A DNA stretch of 64,000 nt, taken from Parasphingorhabdus litoris DSM 22379 (GTDB lineage: Bacteria; Pseudomonadota; Alphaproteobacteria; Sphingomonadales; Sphingomonadaceae). The position numbers were made by a program, and so were the translations under genes. Position 1 is the first letter of the stretch, and each line of letters opens with the position of its first letter. Location of the stretch: positions 2,108,001 through 2,172,000 of the forward strand of contig NZ_CP086727.1 in the NCBI RefSeq assembly GCF_020906275.1, read 5' to 3'. Under the pieces are notes generated by a model. It was not told the DNA's origin. It saw nothing but the letters and a program-made list of their open reading frames with translations, and did not search any database. Shown piece after piece: positions 37,248 to 46,135 of the stretch.

Positions 37248-39404
37248 ATGACAACGCGCGTTCTCATTGTCGATGACCGGCCAACAAATCTAAGGATTTA
37301 CGCCCAGTTTGTGACCATCATGGGGGAGAAATACTCCTCCGTGACATTTGCTGATCCTGTCGAAGCCCTAGAGTGGTTGAAAAGAAATAGCGCTGAACTG
37401 TTGGTGGTGGACTACCGAATGCCACAAATGAATGGTGCAGAGTTCATCAAAAATGTGCGCAAAATGTCGAATTGCAGCGATGTTCCTGCAATTGTTATCA
37501 CCGCGCATCAAGATCGTGAATGCAGACTGTCTGCGCTTGATGCCGGGGCAACAGATTTTCTACAAAGCCCAGTATCCCATGTGGAGTTTTGTAAGCGCGC
37601 GAAATCGCTTTTGACCAAAAGCGAGAAAAGCGTCAATTTGAGAAAACGCGCCTCAGAAATTGAGAGAAAGCATGCCGCACTCTCTGACGCGACTGATCAT
37701 GATGCACCAGCAAGCAAGAGCATGTTGGAACAGATTATTGATACCATACCCATAATGATCAACGCCACTGATCGTTCAGGGCGATGCCTGTTCACGAATG
37801 CCTATCAATCTGCTTTGTTTGATAAGACACCTGATGAGATGGTCGGCAAGGATTTTGGTGAGATATTAGGTCCCGAACTTGCTCTAAACTCGGAGCGAAG
37901 GAATAATAGCGTTCTGAAAACAGAACAGCCCATTCCTCACTACGAAGAAAAGTTCACCAGCGATGGGGTGGAGCTTATCTTCCATTGTAATAAATCGCCG
38001 TTATTGAATCACAAAGGTGAGACGATCGGCGTTTTGACAACCGCCGTTGATATTACAGCCCGGAAATTTGCTGAAGAGCATCGCACGCATCTGGCCTTAC
38101 ATGACATGCTAACCGGCTTGCCCAATCGTGCGCTGCTGGCAGAAAAAGTCCGCAAGACCATAGATAACTGTGAAAAGACCGGTCAGGAAGCCGCGCTGTT
38201 GTTACTTGACCTTGATCGTTTCAAAGTAATCAATGACACACGGGGTCATCATAGTGGTGACACGTTGCTACGCGAAGTCGCTGATCGCCTGCTTGAAATA
38301 ATTGGCCCAGACGATTTCGCCGCCCGTATCGGCGGTGATGAATTTGCCATCATATTGGGCAAAGTGGATGGCGCTGACACGATCAATTCACGCTGCACGA
38401 AGATTTTGAAGGCCATCAACGAACCTTATTCAATCAGCGGCGTCGAACAGGTTATCGGCGCAAGTATCGGTGTGAGCCTGATACCAACAGACGGCAACGA
38501 ATATGAAGAATTGCTGCGCTTGGCCGACCTCGCAATGTATGACGCCAAAGCGAACGGTCGCAATTGCCATCGCTTCTTCTCGGAAGGTATGAACCAAATT
38601 GCGCAAGCTGATGCTGCGCTGGAGATCGAGCTGCGCGACGCACTTGGTCAAGACCAGTTTATTCTGGAATATCAGCCTATTGTTGATGCAAAAAGCTTGA
38701 ATTATGTTGGCCTGGAGGCGCTGGTCCGTTGGGAACACCCAACTCGCGGGCGCCTGTTACCGGTACAGTTTATCAGAGTTGCCGATGACACCGGAATTAT
38801 GGATAGCCTCGGCAAATGGGTTATTGCCGAAGTGTGCAGACAGATACGGCAATTTGCTGATGAAGGTATTGATCTTCCGCGTGTAGCCATAAACGTATCG
38901 CCGCGACAATTCCAAACGCAGAATGTTTGCGAAGAGATACTGTCGAATATTGAAAAGAACGACATTGATCCGTCAAAGATTGTGGTAGAGATCACCGAAG
39001 AACTGCTGCTGGACAATAACGACCATGTCCGCGAGTCTTTGAGTCGGTTACGCAAAACTGGTGTAGGTATTTCTATCGACGATTTCGGCACCGGCTATTC
39101 GTCTCTTCAGTATCTTCGGGATCTGCCAGCCAACTGCCTGAAGATCGATCGAACCTTCATATCACGCATTGAGCAATCTGCAGCTGATCGTGCCATCATC
39201 GGGACAATTTCTCACCTCGCTCATGCTCTTGACATGCGAGTCATTGCTGAAGGTGTCGAGAATGATGCGCAACTTGAGCTTTTGCAAGTCTCCGGTGTGG
39301 ATGAAATCCAGGGCTTCAAAATTGCACGACCACAACGTGTTGAAGATCTACCCAAATTATTTGGCAAACCCCCGAGCCGCGTTTCAAGTGCCGTGGAGGG
39401 GTAG
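37248..39404 (+). CDS. Response regulator with PAS, GGDEF and EAL domains
   Basis: The 718-residue protein has a receiver domain (phosphoacceptor D55 in VVDYRMP), a PAS domain (about residues 160-275), a GGDEF domain with an intact GGDEF motif (362-366) and an EAL domain with EAL at 490-492 plus a conserved DDFGTGYSSL. All key motifs are intact, so it could make or degrade cyclic-di-GMP, or switch between the two. It lies five bases upstream of a hybrid kinase gene with the same orientation and probably takes phosphate from it. The pair forms a phosphorelay whose output is cyclic-di-GMP. Confidence 0.93.
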   Translation: MTTRVLIVDDRPTNLRIYAQFVTIMGEKYSSVTFADPVEALEWLKRNSAELLVVDYRMPQMNGAEFIKNVRKMSNCSDVPAIVITAHQDRECRLSALDAGATDFLQSPVSHVEFCKRAKSLLTKSEKSVNLRKRASEIERKHAALSDATDHDAPASKSMLEQIIDTIPIMINATDRSGRCLFTNAYQSALFDKTPDEMVGKDFGEILGPELALNSERRNNSVLKTEQPIPHYEEKFTSDGVELIFHCNKSPLLNHKGETIGVLTTAVDITARKFAEEHRTHLALHDMLTGLPNRALLAEKVRKTIDNCEKTGQEAALLLLDLDRFKVINDTRGHHSGDTLLREVADRLLEIIGPDDFAARIGGDEFAIILGKVDGADTINSRCTKILKAINEPYSISGVEQVIGASIGVSLIPTDGNEYEELLRLADLAMYDAKANGRNCHRFFSEGMNQIAQADAALEIELRDALGQDQFILEYQPIVDAKSLNYVGLEALVRWEHPTRGRLLPVQFIRVADDTGIMDSLGKWVIAEVCRQIRQFADEGIDLPRVAINVSPRQFQTQNVCEEILSNIEKNDIDPSKIVVEITEELLLDNNDHVRESLSRLRKTGVGISIDDFGTGYSSLQYLRDLPANCLKIDRTFISRIEQSAADRAIIGTISHLAHALDMRVIAEGVENDAQLELLQVSGVDEIQGFKIARPQRVEDLPKLFGKPPSRVSSAVEG

Positions 39405-39409
39405 TCAGA

Positions 39410-41998
39410 ATGCTTACCTTCAGCCCGCAAAAGCGGCAGGAGAAATCCGGCAAGCGCAAATCGCATCACCACCACCATCATCATCATGGCCACCATAGTC
39501 ATCGTGGGGTAGCGGCGCGTGGTCGTGATCGCGAACGGGAAATGATCATCAACCGGTTGGTCTTGATCCTTATAACACTCTCTATCTCATTCTTTCTGGA
39601 AGCGCCCAAGGATATCATGCTGGGCTTTCAGATTCATCTGCTGTCGAGCTGGGCCATATTCATCGCTTACAGGCTAAATCCGGGGCCCAGTACCGCAAGG
39701 CGCATCGCCGGTCTATGCACAGATTTCGGGGTGTCCACTTATCTTTTCGCTATCGGCGGTGGGGCTGTCGCGGCTCTTTATCCTTTATATCTTTGGGTCA
39801 TTCTGGGCTATGGCTTTCGCTTTGGTATCAAATGGCTGGCTGTCGCCGCAGCGATGGGAACACTATCGTTCGGCTGGACGGTTTTTAACGTTCCGTTCTG
39901 GCAAGAAAACATTTCGCTTTCATCGGGTCTGTTAGTCGGATTGATCATCATCCCCGCTTATTGCTCAACTTTGATCAAAAAAATATCGAAAGCCACCAAA
40001 GAGGCAGAAGAGGCCAACAAAGCAAAAAGCCTATTCTTGGCGAGCATCAGTCACGAACTTCGTACACCGCTCAATGCCATTATTGGATATGGTACGCATT
40101 TGCTGGACATGAAATTACCAGAAGCACAACAGCAAATGGTGAGCACCAGTGTTTCCGCTGGCCAGCATCTTCTCCACCTGATCAATCAACTGTTGAGCTT
40201 TGCGCGATCTGATACGCAGGAAGAATTACCGGAGCCCAAAAACTTTAGTATCGTCGATGTGATTACCGACGTTCGGGACATCATGCAGCTGGCCGCAGAT
40301 GAAAAAGGTCTGACAATATTTTTGCAAGCAGAAGCGATGAGTGATCGGTTAGTGGCCGGGCAACTTGAATATATCCGCAACATATTGATCAACCTAACCA
40401 GCAATGCAGTGAAGTTCACACAATCAGGGTCAATCACGTTGAAATGCGGCATCGACACTGACGCAGATATCCCAGTGCTCTGGTGTTCTGTTACCGATAC
40501 CGGCCCGGGAATAGCTGAGGAAGCGCACGAAAAAATATTCGGGGTTTTCCAACAGGAAGATGACAGCATTATCGACAATTTTGGTGGAACTGGCCTGGGT
40601 CTGGCGATCTGCAAGCAACTGGCACTGCAAATGGGTGGTGATATCAGTCTGGAAAGCGCCATCTCTGAAGGCAGTACGTTCACCCTAAGCTGTCCCATTG
40701 ATATTGTCTCCGATGCGAAGATCAGCACAAAAGAGGAAAACTTCAGAATATTATCGCTGGGTTTTGGTTTGAATGGCCCCTCCATATCAAAGGATGAAGC
40801 CAAAAACGTGTATATCGATCACGTTCAGTGTGCGAAGAATGATCGATTGGAAGCAATTCTGAAAAACCGTCCATTAACATCCTACGATCTTGCCTTGCTC
40901 GACGATGAAATAGCTGAACAGCACAGAGATGATACGACTTTCTGGAACTATTTCCGCGATGCCAATTTGCCACCGGTCCTATTGTCTACGAATAGCAGCA
41001 AAGACTTGGACGAGATAAAACTGCGCGCTGCTTTCGCTTCGGTACTACCAGCTTCGGCAGATTTTGACGCCGTAAGGAGCGTTGTGCAAATCGGCTGTTC
41101 TTTCAATCGGACCGGTAAAAAGCCTGAGGATGACCCACAGCGGATCATCCGAACGTCAGTTTCATTGGACATTCTGGTTGCTGACGACAACCGCACCAAT
41201 CAGATGGTTTTGCAGACAATCCTTACCAATGCTGGCCACAAAGTTGTTGTCGTGTTTGATGGTGAACAGGCATTGGACGAGCTTGAGAAATATTCATTCG
41301 ACATCATGTTCCTTGATGTGAACATGCCAAATATTGGTGGTATTGAATGTTGCAAATTGTGGCGTCAAATTGAAGGTCCGCGCAACCCGATTCCTATCAT
41401 TGGTCTGACCGCTGACTCCACCGAAGAAACAGAGAAGAAATGCTTAGATGCTGGTATGAATCTTCGCCTCACAAAACCAATAGAAGCCGGCGTATTATTG
41501 GATACGGTAGCCGAGCAAACAGGTAATTTTGTTGATGCGGAAGATGCCCAGATGCTCGGAGATCCTGATCCATTTGATGTTGTGCACACTATCGGACCAA
41601 AACCCGCACGCGACGTAGAACCACCCATCGATATGAAGCAAATGGAGTATCTTAAATCTATTGGCGACGAGTTGTTCGTCCGGTCAATAATCGATGCTTA
41701 CATCGACGATACAGCAGACATCATGACCGCTTTTAACCGATCAGTCGATGAAGAAAATGTCGAAGATTTCCGTTTCCACGCCCATGCATTCAAAAGTGGC
41801 GCAAACAACGTTGGCGCCAGTAAATTGGCTGAAATGTGCTCGCAGCTCGAAGTGATTACAGAGACAGATTTCTCTGAAAGGCGTCATGAGTATCTTGCGC
41901 AAATTAAACAGGAAGTCTCTCGAATAAAGGATTTCCTTGAAAAGCCTCAAACGGCCGAAAAAAGCGATTTCGATAACGACGTGAGTGTCGCGAGCTAA
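39410..41998 (+). CDS. Hybrid histidine kinase with receiver and HPt domains (RpfC-like)
   Basis: The 862-residue protein starts at an ATG after a GGAGGGG site. An unusual His-rich segment (eight consecutive His, residues 19-26, then GHHSH) precedes five to six transmembrane helices (about 45-185), with no extracytoplasmic domain. The HisKA domain carries H215 in SISHELRTPLN; the ATPase domain has DTGPGIAEE and GGTGLGLAI. A degenerate receiver-like region follows, then a true receiver with D636 (MFLDVNMP), and a C-terminal HPt with H792 in HAFKSGA. The membrane module without periplasmic domain plus receiver plus HPt is the RpfC layout, and the neighbouring rpfF homologue supports this reading. 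Confidence 0.9.
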   Translation: MLTFSPQKRQEKSGKRKSHHHHHHHHGHHSHRGVAARGRDREREMIINRLVLILITLSISFFLEAPKDIMLGFQIHLLSSWAIFIAYRLNPGPSTARRIAGLCTDFGVSTYLFAIGGGAVAALYPLYLWVILGYGFRFGIKWLAVAAAMGTLSFGWTVFNVPFWQENISLSSGLLVGLIIIPAYCSTLIKKISKATKEAEEANKAKSLFLASISHELRTPLNAIIGYGTHLLDMKLPEAQQQMVSTSVSAGQHLLHLINQLLSFARSDTQEELPEPKNFSIVDVITDVRDIMQLAADEKGLTIFLQAEAMSDRLVAGQLEYIRNILINLTSNAVKFTQSGSITLKCGIDTDADIPVLWCSVTDTGPGIAEEAHEKIFGVFQQEDDSIIDNFGGTGLGLAICKQLALQMGGDISLESAISEGSTFTLSCPIDIVSDAKISTKEENFRILSLGFGLNGPSISKDEAKNVYIDHVQCAKNDRLEAILKNRPLTSYDLALLDDEIAEQHRDDTTFWNYFRDANLPPVLLSTNSSKDLDEIKLRAAFASVLPASADFDAVRSVVQIGCSFNRTGKKPEDDPQRIIRTSVSLDILVADDNRTNQMVLQTILTNAGHKVVVVFDGEQALDELEKYSFDIMFLDVNMPNIGGIECCKLWRQIEGPRNPIPIIGLTADSTEETEKKCLDAGMNLRLTKPIEAGVLLDTVAEQTGNFVDAEDAQMLGDPDPFDVVHTIGPKPARDVEPPIDMKQMEYLKSIGDELFVRSIIDAYIDDTADIMTAFNRSVDEENVEDFRFHAHAFKSGANNVGASKLAEMCSQLEVITETDFSERRHEYLAQIKQEVSRIKDFLEKPQTAEKSDFDNDVSVAS

Positions 41999-42005
41999 AT
42001 TGGGA

Positions 42006-42959
42006 TCAAATAGCTCTCAACGAGCGCTGAATTCGTCGCTCTTGGGCCGCCGCTAACCGCTCCATTTTCCTCACATCCGATTCTTCAAGGTAAAGCGCAG
42101 TCTCCGCCCACATATCGGTAATTTCAAGCAACTCATCAATCGTTACCGGGTTGGAAAGGCGTCTCGCTTTATAAACAGCGCGCTCGGCGTGGAAACGTTT
42201 GCGGTTTTCTCTTGTATATTCAACGATGGCCTGCTCGCCCTTACCATCATCGGCGAGAATATCGACCACGCCAATATCGTACAGCTCTTCGGCTGTGAAC
42301 AATTTTCCTTCCAGAATAAACTGTTCCGTCTCCCGGCGACTGAGACGCTGTCGAAGATAACTATAAGCCCCCATCCCAGGGAACAAGTTAAACAGTATTT
42401 CCGGCAAACCCAGTCGTGCACTGCGTTCAGCCACCAAGATGTCGAATGCCAAGGCATGTTCAAAGCCACCGCCCAGTGCATCACCTTGGACCAAAGCCAT
42501 CGTGATGATTGGCGCACCAAATCCTGTACTATTGGCAAATTGCATGTGAACACAGGTTCGTGCATATTTTTTCAACGCCCCGAGATCCCGTCTTCTGATG
42601 CAATCGGCAAAATGTTTGAGATCACCACCCAGATTATAAATACCTGGCGTATGCGACCCACAGACAAAATACCGCAGTGGATCGGCCGTCTGCCCTGGAT
42701 CCATGGCGTAGTTCGTGTGTATCCAATCCTGCACGAGTTGGATTTCGTCACCCAGTTCGTAAGTATAGCTGGGGCGAGATTTCTGATTCATGTAGCACCA
42801 GAAAATTTCATCGGATCTGTCGAACCGCAATTCTATTTCGTTGAACTTTTGTGTGAGTATGTCTTGTCCGAAACCACGCTGCGGTATGATCAATGAATCC
42901 GTTCCATCGACGGCCAAATCGGTCTCGACATCATTTACGGCCTGGCTTCTCAAATCCAT
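42006..42959 (-). CDS. rpfF: DSF synthase RpfF homologue (crotonase superfamily)
   Basis: RpfF releases and dehydrates acyl-ACP to make diffusible cis-2-unsaturated fatty acid signals. The start used is ATG 42959, because a GGAG site lies six bases before it; a longer frame from 43058 is less likely. The 317-residue protein has the RpfF motifs YNLGGDL, VQGDALGGGFE and GLPEILFNLFPGMGAYSY. The two catalytic glutamates are E167 and E187, twenty residues apart, as are E141 and E161 of Xanthomonas RpfF. The gene runs tail to tail with the RpfC-like kinase gene, seven bases apart. An inverted repeat lies just upstream. Confidence 0.88.
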   Translation of the reverse strand: MDLRSQAVNDVETDLAVDGTDSLIIPQRGFGQDILTQKFNEIELRFDRSDEIFWCYMNQKSRPSYTYELGDEIQLVQDWIHTNYAMDPGQTADPLRYFVCGSHTPGIYNLGGDLKHFADCIRRRDLGALKKYARTCVHMQFANSTGFGAPIITMALVQGDALGGGFEHALAFDILVAERSARLGLPEILFNLFPGMGAYSYLRQRLSRRETEQFILEGKLFTAEELYDIGVVDILADDGKGEQAIVEYTRENRKRFHAERAVYKARRLSNPVTIDELLEITDMWAETALYLEESDVRKMERLAAAQERRIQRSLRAI

Positions 42960-42981
42960 ATATACTCTCCACATAATCGGG

Positions 42982-43005
42982 GTTACGTCGAAACTCTGAC
43001 GTAAC
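42982..43005. promoter_or_regulatory. 24-base perfect inverted repeat upstream of rpfF
   Basis: GTTACGTC (42982-42989) and GACGTAAC (42998-43005) form a perfect 8-8-8 palindrome, 23 bases upstream of the rpfF start. It is a likely operator in the rpfF promoter. The half-site shares GACGT with the TGACGTCA boxes ahead of the DUF11 operon. Confidence 0.65.
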
Positions 43006-43097
43006 AATAACCGAAGTGCTTGGGGCATATTTTTATGGCACGCCCCAAAAAGAAGCAAGTAAAAGTCAAACCATTAAATTATATCCTTAATGGACTT

Positions 43098-43119
43098 AAA
43101 AAAACGCCAGTCTTTGGCG
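43098..43119 (-). terminator. Rho-independent terminator after gpsA
   Basis: Read on the minus strand the sequence is TGGCG (43119-43115 side) pairing with CGCCA (43105-43109), loop of about five bases, followed by seven Ts (from A7 at 43098-43104). It lies about 130 bases beyond the gpsA stop, closing the lipid operon; 42960-43249 holds nothing else apart from the rpfF palindrome. Confidence 0.8.
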
Positions 43120-43249
43120 CAACTTAGTGGTAAATAAGCGCTTGTAAAATTTGGTAAAATTGTAGAGAAAATCCCAGAAAAAGCAGCTATCAACTTTAAC
43201 CTCGAACCGTTTACCTTCGGTAATAAATAAGCAGTTTCAACTGTTACTA

Positions 43250-44251
43250 TCAACCTGCTTCGGCCTCTGAACCTGCTGATGCTCTTATCAAACCACGATA
43301 AGCTCGAACGGCCGACCTCCTTCCCTTGGTCACCTCAAAAACATCTTCGGCAATCGGCATGGCTACATTATATTTTTTTGCCAAAGCCATTACCGTCGGC
43401 GCACTTTTCACACCCTCGGCAACCATCAACATTTCCTCGATAATCTCGTCGATATTACGCCCCTTACCTAGCTCAACACCGACATGGCGATTGCGACTCA
43501 GCGGACTGGTACATGTGGCGATCATATCGCCCATGCCAGTCAAGCCGGCAAAAGTTTCAGGTCGCCCGCCCATTGCCACACCCAGTCGGGTAATCTCGGC
43601 AAGACCGCGAGTGATCAAAGCAGAGCGGGTATTGTCCCCTGCCCCCAGACCATCGCCCATCCCCACGGCGATCGCGATGATATTCTTCAAAACGCCGCCC
43701 AGTTCACATCCCAGCAAATCGGTATTGGTGTAAACGCGAAACAAACCCGAATGGAACAGCTGTTGAAGCTGTTTAACGATAATCTCGTCCTCCATGGAAA
43801 TGACGCTGGCTGCGGCTTGCCCTGCCATAATCTCACGCGCCAAATTGGGGCCGGTTAATACGCCTACGGGATGCCCCGGCAGGACATCCTCAATAACCTC
43901 TGTCATGCGCTTGCCCGTTGACAGCTCGAGGCCTTTTGTCAGGCTAATAACCGGAACCCAAGGGCGCAGAAAGGATTTCGCTTCTTCGAGAACGGCTCTA
44001 AAGTTATTCGATGGAATAGCCATGACCAGCACATCAGCATCAGACACAGCCTCGCCAATGTCGCCGGTTGCTTCCAATGCCTCTGGCAAATGCGCATCAG
44101 GGAGGTATTTGCCGTTCCGATGATTTTCATTGATATCCCGAACAGTATCACTGTCTCTTGCCCAGATCTTTATCGGTGCATTGCGCGAAACAAGAGAGGC
44201 GACCGTCGTTCCCCATGAACCGCCACCCAATAGTCCAACGCGCAATTTCAT
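43250..44251 (-). CDS. gpsA: Glycerol-3-phosphate dehydrogenase (NAD(P)H)
   Basis: GpsA reduces dihydroxyacetone phosphate to sn-glycerol-3-phosphate, the backbone of phospholipid and neutral lipid. The 333-residue protein starts with the nucleotide-binding motif LLGGGSWGTTVASL and contains the catalytic lysine region GVLKNIIAIAVGMGDGLGAGDNTRSALITRG, the family signature. It is the last gene in a run of lipid genes on this strand. That position makes it a plausible backbone supplier for the acyltransferases upstream. Termination is by the hairpin at 43098. Confidence 0.96.
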   Translation of the reverse strand: MKLRVGLLGGGSWGTTVASLVSRNAPIKIWARDSDTVRDINENHRNGKYLPDAHLPEALEATGDIGEAVSDADVLVMAIPSNNFRAVLEEAKSFLRPWVPVISLTKGLELSTGKRMTEVIEDVLPGHPVGVLTGPNLAREIMAGQAAASVISMEDEIIVKQLQQLFHSGLFRVYTNTDLLGCELGGVLKNIIAIAVGMGDGLGAGDNTRSALITRGLAEITRLGVAMGGRPETFAGLTGMGDMIATCTSPLSRNRHVGVELGKGRNIDEIIEEMLMVAEGVKSAPTVMALAKKYNVAMPIAEDVFEVTKGRRSAVRAYRGLIRASAGSEAEAG

Positions 44252-44319
44252 AGCTTTTCCCCTGTTTTCTAGCGACTCCTCTTTCCGAGAAGTTCTATGC
44301 TTTCAGACTGACGGCAAAT

Positions 44320-45249
44320 TTAATGTTTTGCAAGGAATGCCCGGTGCACGGCAGCAGTCTCTTTTGGTCTTTCGATCATCGGAATATGCCCCGTCTCCTC
44401 GAAAATTACCGCTTCACTATTCTTGATCCCCTCGTCCAAAACGGGAACGCAACTGACATCAATCAGTCGGTCATGACGTCCCCAGATGATGAGACTTGGG
44501 GCCATCACTTCGCCCAATCGGTCGTTAAGAGGATGATTGATACCGGCACCGGCAATCTGCCAGAATATCTTGTCCAATAGGTCCTTGTGGGCGTTGGCTT
44601 CCGCAAAAAAGAGTTTCTTGAAATTTTTGGGCATCGGTTTTGGTTTGTGGGAAACGAAAGCCATAAGCCTGTCGACATCCGATACACTGCTTAACGCCAG
44701 CGAATTTTCGCCTTTTTCAGCCGCAATGGCAAGTTCGCTTTTGTCTTCGCCCATGACGCCAGCATTGTTGAACAATGTGAGTGACGAGACTTTGTCCGGA
44801 TATTCCATAGCGAACTGCAAAGCTATGAAACCGCCCATACTATTCCCGCCAATATGACATTTTGTAATGTTCATCGCGTCAAGAAAAGCGTTCAGCCGGT
44901 GGACCTGAGAAAGGATATCATAGTCGCGATCGAGTGACCGGTCGTTTTCTCCAAAACCCGGTAAGTCTGGTGCAATCAATCGATGATGTTTAGTGATATG
45001 AGGCGCATAGAGTGACCAATTGTCTTTATCACCACCAAATCCATGGAGCAGAACAACAGGAGCATCATTCCCGCGTCCACCTTCCAAATATGGCCAGACA
45101 TTGTCACCTACTTTGACGGATTTTTGGCGCATTCCACCGCGCATCCGAAGCATTCCGGTCATCAGATCAAAAAGCGCTTTTGGAAGAAAGAAATAGGCTG
45201 CGATTATTGTCAATAAAAAGGCAGCAAAGATATATAGAATGATCATCAT
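44320..45249 (-). CDS. Membrane-anchored alpha/beta hydrolase
   Basis: The 309-residue protein has an N-terminal hydrophobic anchor (IILYIFAAFLLTIIAAYFFLP) and an alpha/beta hydrolase domain: oxyanion region LLHGFGG, nucleophile elbow GNSMGG, acid in WGRHDRLID and His in EETGHIP. It resembles the lipase/esterase branch with a membrane anchor. It lies downstream of a patatin and another hydrolase, so an acylglycerol or wax ester substrate is likely, which is inference. Confidence 0.88.
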   Translation of the reverse strand: MMIILYIFAAFLLTIIAAYFFLPKALFDLMTGMLRMRGGMRQKSVKVGDNVWPYLEGGRGNDAPVVLLHGFGGDKDNWSLYAPHITKHHRLIAPDLPGFGENDRSLDRDYDILSQVHRLNAFLDAMNITKCHIGGNSMGGFIALQFAMEYPDKVSSLTLFNNAGVMGEDKSELAIAAEKGENSLALSSVSDVDRLMAFVSHKPKPMPKNFKKLFFAEANAHKDLLDKIFWQIAGAGINHPLNDRLGEVMAPSLIIWGRHDRLIDVSCVPVLDEGIKNSEAVIFEETGHIPMIERPKETAAVHRAFLAKH

Positions 45250-45277
45250 TGCGAAATTCCCCCATTCGCATTTGCCA

Positions 45278-46135
45278 TCATTGGTGCGCTAATATGCGTG
45301 CAATCCAGTCGGTCATATCAGTAAGCACCATGTCTTTTTCGGGCTCATTAAAAATCTCGTGAAAAAGTTCTGGATAGATTTTCAGCATCTTCTCGTTGGA
45401 ACCGATATTCTCATGGAGAAATTCTGAACCTTCGGGCGCCGTCAAGCTGTCCTGCCCACCATGCAGCATGAGCATGGGCAATTCTATCTTTGCGGCCTGA
45501 TTCTGCACCAATTCCATATTGACCATCATTTCAGCCGCCAAACGCGCACCGATTTTGGTGCCTGATACCAGTGGATCCGCGAGATAGTCAGCGACGACCT
45601 TTGGATCGCGGCTTACACCAGAAGGGTCAAGCGCAAGAACGCCCATTTTCGGGGCTGCTTTTGAGAGTATTTTGCTCAGCGCTTTCAAGAAAGAAGATGG
45701 CTCTTCCGTTGCCTTTATTGCTGGCCCAGACAAAACTGCGGCCGCAAAACGGGATTGTTTTTTTAAGAGATACGTAGCGCCTATCAATCCACCTAGACTA
45801 TGACCAACTAATATCATCGGCAGCGACTGCTGCGTCTCAGGCAACTGTTCAATTAATGCATCTAGGCCATCATGATAAACCGAAAACTCGGATACAAAAC
45901 CATTGTCTCCGTTTGAATTTCCATGACCCCAATGATCCACTGCATGGACTGCGAACCCCAGTTTGGTGCAATGTTCAGCGAAATAGCCATAGCGCCCACT
46001 ATGCTCATCATAACCATGAACCAATATGATCGCAGCTTTGATCGTGCCTTCTGGTATCCAGCTCTGACAATAGAGCGTATCACCCGCCGCCGCGGACGAA
46101 GCTGGTAGCGTCAATTCCCCTTCTTGATGCCTCAA
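45278..46135 (-). CDS. Monoacylglycerol lipase-like alpha/beta hydrolase
   Basis: The start is a TTG at 46135 that overlaps the patatin stop (TTGA), preceded by an AAGGA site. The 285-residue protein carries LVHGYDEHSGRY, the nucleophile in VGHSLGGLIGA, the acid in LHGGQDSLTAPEG, and a catalytic His in YPELFHEIFNE. The layout is that of monoacylglycerol lipases (Pfam Hydrolase_4 type). There is no signal peptide. It probably releases fatty acids from mono- or lysolipids alongside the patatin. Confidence 0.88.
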   Translation of the reverse strand: MRHQEGELTLPASSAAAGDTLYCQSWIPEGTIKAAIILVHGYDEHSGRYGYFAEHCTKLGFAVHAVDHWGHGNSNGDNGFVSEFSVYHDGLDALIEQLPETQQSLPMILVGHSLGGLIGATYLLKKQSRFAAAVLSGPAIKATEEPSSFLKALSKILSKAAPKMGVLALDPSGVSRDPKVVADYLADPLVSGTKIGARLAAEMMVNMELVQNQAAKIELPMLMLHGGQDSLTAPEGSEFLHENIGSNEKMLKIYPELFHEIFNEPEKDMVLTDMTDWIARILAHQ

